A stretch of 15,203 nucleotides of DNA. Source: Eshraghiella sp964441705. GTDB taxonomy: Bacteria > Bacillota > Clostridia > Lachnospirales > Lachnospiraceae. This document shows positions 6,871 to 13,299 of this stretch, piece after piece; positions within the stretch are counted from its first letter, which is position 1, and each line of letters starts with the position of its first letter. Made by a program: the position numbers and the translations under genes. The stretch lies in contig CAYTWF010000063.1 of the NCBI GenBank assembly GCA_964441705.1, forward strand, positions 1 through 15,203. Direction: 5' to 3'. The notes under the pieces were generated by a model. It did not search any database. It was not told the origin of the DNA and saw nothing but the letters and a program-made list of their open reading frames with translations.

Positions 6871-7680
6871 ATGAAATATAAAGTACTTGCATTTGACATT
6901 GATGGGACACTAACTAATTCGCATAAGGCAATTACTCCGGCAACTCGTGAATGCATTATGGAGGCCCAGCGCCGCGGAATTAAGGTTGTAATAGCTTCGG
7001 GGAGACCGGTTCAGGGGATGAGAGCCTTTGCAGAGGAACTTAAGATAAAGGAATATGGCGGATATATTTTGTCTCTTAATGGAGGACTTCTCATATCCTG
7101 CGAGGATGGACATGTTATTCATGACGTTAAGCTTCCACAGGAATATTATAAGGAAATATGTGGTCTTGCCAGAGAATATGGCGTTGATATCCTCACATAC
7201 GAGGGAGATGATGTTATTTGCGAAAATATTGACAATAAATATCTGGAAATTGAGGCAAGAATTAATGGACTGGGAGTTAAGCATGTAGAAAATCTCCCGG
7301 AATATCTTACATTTCCGGTTAATAAATTTCTGATGCTGGGAGATGGAGATTATCTTGGAAGGATTGAACCAAATATACATGATATCTTAGGGGACAGAAT
7401 GGATGTATACAGGTCTGAACCCTTCTTCCTTGAGGTGCTTCCTAAGAACATTAACAAAGCCAGGGCACTTGAGCATCTGCTGGGGGTAATGAATGTGTCA
7501 AAGGATGAGCTTATGGCATTTGGTGACGGCTACAATGACCTGTCTATGATTGAATATGCAGGAACCGGAGTGGCAATGAGCAATGGTAATGACGTAGTTA
7601 AGAATGCTGCAGATATTATTGCGCCATCTAATGATGAGGATGGAATTGTTGATATTCTTAAGAAATTTGTACTGGACTAG
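6871..7680 (+). CDS. Cof-type HAD-superfamily phosphatase
   Basis: A 269-residue soluble hydrolase of the Cof/YidA branch of the haloacid dehalogenase superfamily, enzymes that dephosphorylate small phosphorylated metabolites in the cytoplasm. Motif I is FDIDGTL, with nucleophile D9 and acid/base D11; motif II is S43 in ASGRP; the motif III lysine is about K196; motif IV is FGDGYNDLSM, with D219 and D223 for Mg2+. A type-IIB cap domain lies between residues about 85 and 190. The length is normal. It has a clear promoter and ribosome site, and reads toward the YerC-type regulator 60 nt downstream. No transport or sugar gene nearby hints at the substrate. Confidence 0.93.
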   Translation: MKYKVLAFDIDGTLTNSHKAITPATRECIMEAQRRGIKVVIASGRPVQGMRAFAEELKIKEYGGYILSLNGGLLISCEDGHVIHDVKLPQEYYKEICGLAREYGVDILTYEGDDVICENIDNKYLEIEARINGLGVKHVENLPEYLTFPVNKFLMLGDGDYLGRIEPNIHDILGDRMDVYRSEPFFLEVLPKNINKARALEHLLGVMNVSKDELMAFGDGYNDLSMIEYAGTGVAMSNGNDVVKNAADIIAPSNDEDGIVDILKKFVLD

Positions 7681-7701
7681 ACCACTTTAGTGTGTTAAAA
7701 T
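7673..7701 (+). promoter_or_regulatory. promoter of the YerC-type regulator
   Basis: TGGACT (7673-7678), 17-bp spacer, TAAAAT (7696-7701) with a TG one base upstream of the -10 (extended -10). The -35 lies over the HAD stop codon. Read-through from the HAD gene is also possible because no terminator separates them. Confidence 0.5.
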
Positions 7702-7740
7702 CATGAAGTAAAAGGTCGTAATATATGAGGTGAATATATA

Positions 7741-8037
7741 ATGAGCAAAAATATTAGAACAGAAGCTGTGGATCATTTATTTGAAGCAGTATTAAGTCTT
7801 GAGAATAAGGACGAGTGCTATGCTTTTTTTGAAGACGTATGTACCGTCAATGAGCTGGCATCTCTTTCCCAAAGATATGAGGTTGCCAAGATGCTAAGAG
7901 AGAATAAGACATATCTTGATATTGCAGAGAAGACAGGTGCTTCAACAGCAACAATCAGCAGGGTTAATCGTTCTCTTAATTATGGCTGTGATGGGTACGA
8001 TATGGTATTCGGCAGACTGTATGGTGAGGAAGAATAA
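7741..8037 (+). CDS. YerC/YecD-family TrpR-related DNA-binding protein
   Basis: A 98-residue protein with the TrpR-like all-helical fold and a helix-turn-helix at about residues 58-80 (YLDIAEKTGASTATISRVNRSL). The opening with LFEAVLSLENKDECYAFFEDVCTVNEL is typical of the YerC/YecD family of Firmicutes, which is related to the tryptophan repressor but is not known to bind tryptophan. Its regulon is unknown. GAGGTGA (7727-7733) is 7 nt before the ATG. No tryptophan biosynthesis genes adjoin it; trpS lies 5 kb away under a separate promoter. A strong terminator follows 4 nt after the stop. Confidence 0.9.
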   Translation: MSKNIRTEAVDHLFEAVLSLENKDECYAFFEDVCTVNELASLSQRYEVAKMLRENKTYLDIAEKTGASTATISRVNRSLNYGCDGYDMVFGRLYGEEE

Positions 8038-8041
8038 TTAC

Positions 8042-8099
8042 ACTAATAAGGCAGAGGAAAGCTTTCCTCTGCCTTTAATGTTAGTTATTTTTTCTTTTC
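8042..8099 (+). terminator. palindromic terminator shared by two convergent genes
   Basis: A perfect 28-nt palindrome spans 8048-8075 (arm AAGGCAGAGG plus AAAGC). It can extend through ACTAA (8042-8046) with TTAGT (8081-8085), after which a T-rich run begins (8085-8098). On the plus strand this ends the YerC-type gene. The same stem follows the DUF1836 stop on the other strand, where the T-run is poorer. Confidence 0.88.
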
Positions 8100-8747
8100 C
8101 TTCTCTTCCTTGCCTTTAATATCCTTATTCTTGGCGTCTTTGGAATCCGGTATGCTTATTTTTGCAATCAGATTTTCTATAACCTGTTTTTTGAGAAATA
8201 CATCAAATCCCAACATGCTTATCATAGTGAATGTCTGCAGAAATTCCTTGTCTTCTTTATTGCGGACATCATTAAAATGGTTCTGAGAAACCTCGGACTT
8301 GGTAGTTATATCAGAGCTTATTGTGGAAATCTGTTCCTTAACAGCAGCATATATCTCATTATATACATCCTCCATTGATTCATGACCTGAATTATCGGCA
8401 GGGTCAAAAAATTTATCTGTTAGAGGATTAAGCATATTCTGAATTTCGCTGATGGAAAGCAGATTCTTAAAATAATATATAAACAAAAGGACAATCATAT
8501 GGTCCTTGGAATATTTCTTCTTGACCGGCGGTGGAAGGAGATTGTTCTTGGCATAATTGTTAATCATGGTCTTAGTAAGAACCTTCTCATCAGTCTGCAT
8601 CTTGGAGTTGGACAGATGAGTATTCATATATGTGGTTACCTGATCCATATACAAATCAATATTAGGAAATTCACCGGGCTTGATATAATCTATTTTTGCA
8701 AGCTTACGCAGCAGCTGTGTAAGATATTCTGACTGCTCATCAATCAT
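8085..8747 (-). CDS. DUF1836 domain protein
   Basis: A 220-residue protein whose N-terminal ~115 residues match DUF1836: YMDQVTTYMNTHL, EKVLTKTMINNYAKNNLLPPPVKKKYSKDH, LFIYYFKNLLSISEIQNMLNPLTD. The family is common in Firmicutes and has a predicted helix-turn-helix of MerR-like type; its function is not established. The second half has no recognisable domain apart from a hydrophobic stretch near FTMISMLGFDVFLKKQVI, and ends in a highly basic and acidic tail (KNKDIKGKEEKEKKK). GGAAGG (8755-8760) is 7 nt before the ATG and a near-consensus promoter lies upstream. Divergence from pspA across a 175-nt gap full of repeated half-sites allows a role in pspA control, but nothing proves it. Confidence 0.87.
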   Translation of the reverse strand: MIDEQSEYLTQLLRKLAKIDYIKPGEFPNIDLYMDQVTTYMNTHLSNSKMQTDEKVLTKTMINNYAKNNLLPPPVKKKYSKDHMIVLLFIYYFKNLLSISEIQNMLNPLTDKFFDPADNSGHESMEDVYNEIYAAVKEQISTISSDITTKSEVSQNHFNDVRNKEDKEFLQTFTMISMLGFDVFLKKQVIENLIAKISIPDSKDAKNKDIKGKEEKEKKK

Positions 8748-8788
8748 GTATATACCTTCCTTCTATAACATAATGTCTATTAAGCCTT

Positions 8789-8817
8789 ATTATATAGTAT
8801 TGCAAACCACATGACAA
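8789..8817 (-). promoter_or_regulatory. promoter of the DUF1836 gene
   Basis: On the minus strand TTGTCA (8812-8817), 17-bp spacer, TATAAT (8789-8794): a near-consensus sigma-A promoter about 41 nt upstream of the start codon. Confidence 0.8.
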
Positions 8818-8833
8818 GAAAAATAAAATAATA

Positions 8834-8862
8834 GTGACTTTTTTTACATGATACGTTATAAT
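8834..8862 (+). promoter_or_regulatory. promoter of pspA
   Basis: GTGACT (8834-8839), 17-bp spacer, TATAAT (8857-8862), with an inferred start near 8869. GGAGG (8910-8914) then serves the ATG at 8923. The -10 lies between the arms of an inverted repeat, described separately. Confidence 0.7.
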
Positions 8863-8891
8863 GTTATTCATGTAATGTAAATCTTTTACAT
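8844..8891. promoter_or_regulatory. cluster of four ATGTAA/TTACAT half-sites around the pspA promoter
   Basis: TTACATGA (8844-8851) and TCATGTAA (8868-8875) form a perfect 8-bp inverted repeat with a 16-bp centre holding the pspA -10. ATGTAA (8875-8880) and TTACAT (8886-8891) form a second dyad with a 5-bp centre just after the inferred start. The placement suits a repressor operator. The regulator is unknown. Confidence 0.5.
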
Positions 8892-8922
8892 AGAAAATAA
8901 TATATGTGTGGAGGTATTATTA

Positions 8923-9600
8923 ATGGGAATTATATCCAGATTTAAAGACATTATGGCATCCAATATTAATGCACTTCTTGATAAGTGTGAGGATCCAGAG
9001 AAGATGATTGACCAGTACATGAGGAATCTTGAAAGTGATTTAGGTAAGGTTAAGGCAGAGACTGCTTCAGTTATGGCTGATGAGGCCCGTGCCAAGAGGG
9101 AGTTAGACGAGTGTACAGCAGAGGTAGATAAGCTGCAGGCATATGCCGAAAAGGCAGTTGCAGCAGGCAATGATGATGATGCAAGACAGTTTATTACCAG
9201 AAAACAGACAATGGTAACCAAGCAGCAGGCACTTCAGCAGGCGTACACACTTTCAGCTGATAATGCAGCTAAGATGAGACAGATGCATGACAAGCTGGTT
9301 AATGATATCAGTGAATTGAATACCAGAAGAGATGCAATTAAAGCCAAGGTTAAGGTTGCGAAGGCTCAGCAGACAGTTAATAAGATGGGTTCAAGCATGG
9401 GCAAAGCACAGTCTAATCTGTCAGCATTTGATAAGATGGAAGCTAAGGCAGACAGAATGCTGGATGAGGCTAATGCAATGGCAGAGCTTAATACATCAGG
9501 AGTTGATAATTCTGTTGAAGAGCTTGAGAATAAATACAAGGTATCTTCTCCAGCTGTTGATGATGAACTTGCAGCACTTAAAGCCAAGATGGGCAAATAA
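8923..9600 (+). CDS. pspA: PspA/IM30-family phage shock protein
   Basis: A 225-residue, almost wholly helical protein of the PspA/IM30/LiaH (bacterial ESCRT-III-like) family, which assembles on the inner face of stressed membranes and helps keep them intact. The N-terminus MGIISRFKDIMASNINALLDKCEDPEKMIDQYMRNLESDL is classic, followed by a long coiled-coil hairpin (about residues 25-145) and a C-terminal helix region ending ELAALKAKMGK. An upstream in-frame GTG at 8908 overlaps the ribosome site, so the ATG at 8923, 8 nt after GGAGG, is the start. It is followed by the SPFH/zinc-ribbon gene, mirroring the B. subtilis arrangement in which pspA precedes ydjG-ydjH-ydjI. Confidence 0.95.
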   Translation: MGIISRFKDIMASNINALLDKCEDPEKMIDQYMRNLESDLGKVKAETASVMADEARAKRELDECTAEVDKLQAYAEKAVAAGNDDDARQFITRKQTMVTKQQALQQAYTLSADNAAKMRQMHDKLVNDISELNTRRDAIKAKVKVAKAQQTVNKMGSSMGKAQSNLSAFDKMEAKADRMLDEANAMAELNTSGVDNSVEELENKYKVSSPAVDDELAALKAKMGK

Positions 9601-9612
9601 CTATACAATCTT

Positions 9613-9640
9613 AAATGGGTGTCTTCGGGCACCCGTTTTA
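9613..9640 (+). terminator. UUCG-capped hairpin between pspA and the SPFH gene
   Basis: The arms at 9613-9623 and 9628-9638 pair over 11 positions with two G-U wobbles and close a TTCG tetraloop (9624-9627). Only TTTT follows before TTTAAATATT, so it is likely a partial terminator or a processing/stability element that would leave more pspA than downstream message. Confidence 0.65.
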
Positions 9641-9663
9641 AATATTATTATAGGAGATAATCA

Positions 9664-10584
9664 ATGGGAATTTTTGCTAATGTAGTTGAATGGGAAGAGT
9701 ACAGAGATGATATTATATTCTGGAAATGGAACAATAAAGAGATTAAGAAAGGCAGCCGTCTTATAATTCGTCCGGGACAGGATGCTGTATTTATGGATAA
9801 TGGCAAGATAGAAGGAATTTTTGAGGATGAAGGAAGCTATGATATTGAATCTCAGATTATTCCTGTGCTTTCCAATCTTGCAGGCTTTAAATTTGGCTTT
9901 AACAGTGGAATGAGAGTTGAGGTTCTTTTTGTTAATACCAAGGAATTTACAGTAAAGTGGGGAACACGTAACCCTGTTGCAATTCCTTCACCGGGTCTTC
10001 CAGGTGGACTGCCAGTCAGATCCTTTGGTACCTTTAACTGTAAGGTAAGCGATTATGTTGCATTGATAGATAAAATTGCAGGCGTTAAACAGGAATATAC
10101 AATAGATGATATTCGTGACCGTGTGCTTTCAGTACTTGACCAGCTTCTGATGAAGTGGATAAGCCGTGAAGGCAAGGATATGTTCAATCTTCAGGCTAAT
10201 GCAGCGGATATTGCAGCAGGAATCAGACAGGACCTTGATATGCAGATGGTAAAAGATGGAATTACTATTACAGGCTTTGCAATATCAAGCTTTTCATATC
10301 CGGAAGAGATACAGAAGGTTCAGAACAGAGCAGCAGCACAGAGTATGGTTGGAGATATGAACCGTTATCAGCAGATGGCAGCAGCAGACAGTATGGCTAA
10401 CGGTCATTCAAGCGTAGCCGGGGATGTTGTGGGAATGCAGATGGGAATGATGATGGGTCAGCAGATGGTTAACAATATGCAGCAGAACGGCAGCACAGCT
10501 AATGGAGCTAAATTCTGCCCTAACTGTGGTACTCCGGTTAATGGAGCCAAGTTCTGTCCTAATTGTGGAACCAAGCTTTCATAG
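9664..10584 (+). CDS. SPFH-domain protein with C-terminal zinc ribbon (YdjI-like)
   Basis: A 306-residue protein. Residues about 1-230 are an SPFH/Band-7-like domain of the YdjI ('virion core protein') type: MGIFANVVEWEEYRDDIIFWKWNNKEIKKGS, LIIRPGQDAVFMDNGKIEG, FVNTKEFTVKWGTRNP, ITGFAISSFSYPEEIQK. A Met/Gln-rich linker (about 250-275) leads to a zinc ribbon at 280-306 with C285, C288, C298 and C301 as two CPNCG knuckles. There is no transmembrane segment. In B. subtilis, YdjI works with YdjG and YdjH in recruiting PspA to membranes; there the zinc-ribbon part lies in a separate protein, here it is fused to the SPFH domain. AGGAG (9652-9656) is 7 nt before the ATG. pcrA starts 28 nt after the stop. 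Confidence 0.9.
   Translation: MGIFANVVEWEEYRDDIIFWKWNNKEIKKGSRLIIRPGQDAVFMDNGKIEGIFEDEGSYDIESQIIPVLSNLAGFKFGFNSGMRVEVLFVNTKEFTVKWGTRNPVAIPSPGLPGGLPVRSFGTFNCKVSDYVALIDKIAGVKQEYTIDDIRDRVLSVLDQLLMKWISREGKDMFNLQANAADIAAGIRQDLDMQMVKDGITITGFAISSFSYPEEIQKVQNRAAAQSMVGDMNRYQQMAAADSMANGHSSVAGDVVGMQMGMMMGQQMVNNMQQNGSTANGAKFCPNCGTPVNGAKFCPNCGTKLS
10501..10572 (+). repeat. 39-nt tandem unit encoding two identical zinc knuckles
   Basis: Units beginning at 10501 and 10540 both encode NGAKFCPNCGT. Over these 33 nt there are six differences and every one is synonymous (for example gct/gcc, aaa/aag, tgc/tgt). This looks like an old tandem duplication kept by selection on the protein. Confidence 0.75.
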
Positions 10585-10612
10585 ATTAACAGATTAGAAA
10601 AGGAATTATTTA

Positions 10613-12850
10613 ATGAGCATATATGACAGACTTAACGAGCAGCAGAGAGAAGGTGTCTTTACAACTGAAGGACCTGTTCTTTTGCTGGCGGGAGCTGGCT
10701 CTGGCAAGACAGGTGTGCTGACCCACAGGATAGCACACCTGATTGACGATTTAGGGGTCAATTCCTACAATATACTTGCAATTACTTTTACCAACAAAGC
10801 CGCCAAAGAGATGAAGGAACGAGTAGACAAGCTTGTGGGCTTTGGTGCAGATGCAGCGTGGATTATGACGTTTCATGCCTGTTGCGTAAGAATACTGCGT
10901 CGCTATATTGACAGACTTGGCTATGAATCTAATTTTACAATATATGATACTGACGACCAGAAGTCGTTAATGAAGGATATATGTAAAAGAATGAATATAG
11001 ACACCAAGCAGTACAAGGAAAAAGCAATTCTTGGTCAGATTTCATCCGCCAAGAACGAAATGATGGGTCCTGACCAGATGTATCAGCGTGCAGGAACTAA
11101 TTATAATCAGATGAAAATTGCTGACATATACAGGGAATATCAGGAGCAGCTTAAGAAAAATAATGCCGTGGATTTTGACGATATTATTAATCTTACTGTT
11201 GAATTGTTTAAAAAGGATAATGAGGTTCTTGATTATTATCAGGAACGTTTCAGATATATAATGGTGGATGAGTATCAGGATACCAATACAGTTCAGTTTC
11301 AGCTGATTAACCTGTTGGCAAGAAAATACCGCAACCTTTGTGTTGTTGGTGATGATGACCAGTCGATATATAAATTTCGTGGTGCCAACATATTGAATAT
11401 TCTTCATTTTGAGGAACATTTCAGTGACTGCAAGGTCATTAAGCTGGAGCAGAACTACCGTTCTACACAGAATATTCTTAATGCTGCCAATGCAGTAATC
11501 AGCAATAATGTGGAACGTAAAAGTAAGAAGCTGTGGACGAATGAAGGAGAAGGCGAGAAAATAGCCTTTAACGTATACGAGACTGGCTTTGATGAGGCAA
11601 CAGGAATTGCATATGATATAGAGAAAAATATTGAGGATGGCTATGCCTACAATGATTGTGCGGTGCTTTACAGAACCAATGCACAGTCAAGAACAATTGA
11701 AGAGAAGCTGATTAATCAGAATATACCATACAGAATCTATGGTGGTGTTAATTTCTATGCCAGACGTGAGATTAAGGATATTCTGGCATATCTTAAAACT
11801 ATTGATAATGCCAGAGATGACCTGGCTGTAAGGAGAATTCTGAACGTCCCTAAAAGAGGAATAGGTGCGACTTCAATGGAAAAGGTGCAGCAGTATGCCC
11901 TTGACAATGATATGACCTATTATGAAGCATTAAGACGTGCAGCTGATATTCCTACGTTGGGAAAGGCAGCAGCCAAGATAGAGCCATTTGTACATACAAT
12001 TCAGGTATTCCGCTCTAAGCTGGAATTCTATTCTATTAAAAAACTTATTGAGGATGTTGTGGAACAAACCGGATATAATGAATATCTGGACCAGCAGGAG
12101 ACACCAGAGGATGCCCAGGAGCGTAAGCAGAATATTGATGAGCTTATATCCAAGGCGGTTTTATATGAGGATAGTGATGACGAACCAACGCTGGGAGGCT
12201 TCCTGGAGGAGGTAGCTCTTGTTGCCGATATTGATAACCTTGATGAAAATAATAATATAGTATCTCTGATGACACTTCACAGTGCTAAAGGACTTGAATT
12301 TCCAATTGTGTACATGGCAGGAATGGAGGATGGTCTTTTCCCAAGCTATATGTCATTGTCTACAGGGGACGAAAGCGACATAGAAGAGGAACGACGTCTG
12401 TGCTATGTAGGAATAACAAGAGCCAGAGAAAAGCTGATTATGAGTGCTGCCAAGATGAGAATGGTAAGAGGTGAGACTCAGCTTAATAAGACCTCAAGGT
12501 TTGTTAATGAGATACCTAAGGAATTAATGATTACAAGTGGTTCTGTTAAGAAAAAGAACACCATGCTTGATGATTATTTTAATTCACCACCAAGACAGAG
12601 AGGCCAGGTGGCTTTTAAATCTTTTCAGAAGGATGCCATTACAACGGGTGTTTTTGATAAGAAGCCGGCAGCGGTATTAACAGAGGGTCTTGATTATCAG
12701 GTTGGAGACACTGTTAAGCATATTAAGTTTGGAACTGGCAAGGTAACAGAGATTAAGAAGGGCGGAAAGGACTTTGAGGTTACTGTTGATTTTGAAACAG
12801 CAGGGACCAGAAAAATGTTTGCGTCTTTTGCAAAACTTACCCGTATTTAA
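10613..12850 (+). CDS. pcrA: ATP-dependent DNA helicase PcrA (UvrD/Rep family)
   Basis: A 745-residue superfamily 1A 3'-5' DNA helicase used in excision repair, removal of RecA filaments and clearing of transcription-replication conflicts. All core motifs are visible: Q-motif LNEQQREGV near residue 7, Walker A GAGSGKT (27-33), TFHACC, Walker B DEYQDTN (219-225), motif III GDDDQSIYKFRGA (246 on), motif IV LEQNYRST, VLYRTNAQSR, motif V MTLHSAKGLEFP, and motif VI CYVGITRAREKL. The last ~50 residues (GDTVKHIKFGTGKVTEIKKG onward) form the Tudor-like domain that binds RNA polymerase. The length matches PcrA. AAGGAA precedes the ATG. The 28-nt gap from the SPFH gene has no terminator or clear promoter, so at least part of its transcription may come from the pspA promoter. 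Confidence 0.97.
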   Translation: MSIYDRLNEQQREGVFTTEGPVLLLAGAGSGKTGVLTHRIAHLIDDLGVNSYNILAITFTNKAAKEMKERVDKLVGFGADAAWIMTFHACCVRILRRYIDRLGYESNFTIYDTDDQKSLMKDICKRMNIDTKQYKEKAILGQISSAKNEMMGPDQMYQRAGTNYNQMKIADIYREYQEQLKKNNAVDFDDIINLTVELFKKDNEVLDYYQERFRYIMVDEYQDTNTVQFQLINLLARKYRNLCVVGDDDQSIYKFRGANILNILHFEEHFSDCKVIKLEQNYRSTQNILNAANAVISNNVERKSKKLWTNEGEGEKIAFNVYETGFDEATGIAYDIEKNIEDGYAYNDCAVLYRTNAQSRTIEEKLINQNIPYRIYGGVNFYARREIKDILAYLKTIDNARDDLAVRRILNVPKRGIGATSMEKVQQYALDNDMTYYEALRRAADIPTLGKAAAKIEPFVHTIQVFRSKLEFYSIKKLIEDVVEQTGYNEYLDQQETPEDAQERKQNIDELISKAVLYEDSDDEPTLGGFLEEVALVADIDNLDENNNIVSLMTLHSAKGLEFPIVYMAGMEDGLFPSYMSLSTGDESDIEEERRLCYVGITRAREKLIMSAAKMRMVRGETQLNKTSRFVNEIPKELMITSGSVKKKNTMLDDYFNSPPRQRGQVAFKSFQKDAITTGVFDKKPAAVLTEGLDYQVGDTVKHIKFGTGKVTEIKKGGKDFEVTVDFETAGTRKMFASFAKLTRI

Positions 12851-12875
12851 TTCATTTTTATATGGCAAAATGAAT
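12850..12875 (+). repeat. AT-rich inverted repeat after pcrA
   Basis: ATTCATTTT (12850-12858) and AAAATGAAT (12867-12875) are perfect complements with an 8-nt loop, directly at the pcrA stop. The stem has almost no G-C and no T-run follows, so it is at best a weak terminator or a protein site. Confidence 0.4.
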
Positions 12876-12891
12876 AGTTTAGTGTTAAACT
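12862..12891 (+). promoter_or_regulatory. weak candidate promoter for the acidic-tail membrane protein
   Basis: ATGGCA (12862-12867), 18-bp spacer, TAAACT (12886-12891) with TG at 12883-12884 (extended -10). The stretch TTTAGTGTTAAA here closely matches TTTAGTGTGTTAAA upstream of the YerC-type gene (7686-7699). Confidence 0.35.
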
Positions 12892-12941
12892 GTAAATAGA
12901 TAAAATATCACGTGGGTGAGAGCATGAAAGGATGGATGTAT

Positions 12942-13196
12942 ATGAAGAAAATTGATGAACTTTTAGCTCAGGCTAAGATAGCTGATTTATTCAAGAAGGA
13001 CGAGCCAGTCATAGTTGAGGAATCAAAGACTAAGAATAAGGCACTTAAAATTTTTGCTGTAATAGGCGTTGTTGCTGCTGTTGCAGGAATTGCATTTGCA
13101 CTTTACAGATATTTTAAGCCGGATTATCTTGAGGATTATGAAGATGATTTTGATGATTACGGAGATGACGACTTCGACGAAGATGAGGAGAAATAA
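12942..13196 (+). CDS. small single-pass membrane protein with acidic C-terminal tail
   Basis: An 84-residue protein I cannot assign to a named family. The N-terminus MKKIDELLAQAKIADLFKKDE is amphipathic and charged; residues about 35-55 form one membrane helix (IFAVIGVVAAVAGIAFALYRYF); the last 24 residues are extraordinarily acidic, with 16 Asp or Glu mixed with Tyr and Phe (DYLEDYEDDFDDYGDDD). The topology is probably cytoplasmic N-terminus; the side of the tail is not certain. In-frame starts at 12912, 12924 and 12936 exist, but AAGGA (12928-12932) fits best with the ATG at 12942. It stands alone between pcrA and a strong terminator. A role as a membrane-anchored cation- or protein-binding tail is only a guess. 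Confidence 0.75.
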   Translation: MKKIDELLAQAKIADLFKKDEPVIVEESKTKNKALKIFAVIGVVAAVAGIAFALYRYFKPDYLEDYEDDFDDYGDDDFDEDEEK

Positions 13197-13226
13197 TCAG
13201 CAGGGTTATAATGCAGCTTGTTAACT

Positions 13227-13263
13227 AAGAGACGGGGGTAGTATTTCCCGTCTCTTTATTTTT
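13227..13263 (+). terminator. intrinsic terminator after the acidic-tail protein
   Basis: A 10-bp perfect stem, AAGAGACGGG (13227-13236) with CCCGTCTCTT (13247-13256), and a 10-nt loop, followed by TATTTTT (13257-13263). Confidence 0.92.
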
Positions 13264-13299
13264 AGCAATTGGGGAAAAAATATACAGGAGGAGGTTCAT

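Noticed and set aside
6910..7380. 156-codon open frame on the minus strand inside the HAD gene
   Set aside because: Antisense to a clear HAD domain; its product is Ile/Asn/Ser-rich with no domain pattern and no ribosome site.
11042..11419. 125-codon open frame on the minus strand inside pcrA
   Set aside because: Antisense to conserved helicase motifs; low-complexity Ile/Lys-rich translation.
12879..12892. AGTTTA/TAAACT inverted repeat as an operator
   Set aside because: Six-bp arms in AT-rich DNA are expected by chance; recorded only as part of the promoter candidate.
13207..13212. TATAAT before the terminator at 13227 as a promoter
   Set aside because: No -35 match at 16-18 bp (13184-13189 reads TGAGGA), and a strong terminator follows at once.
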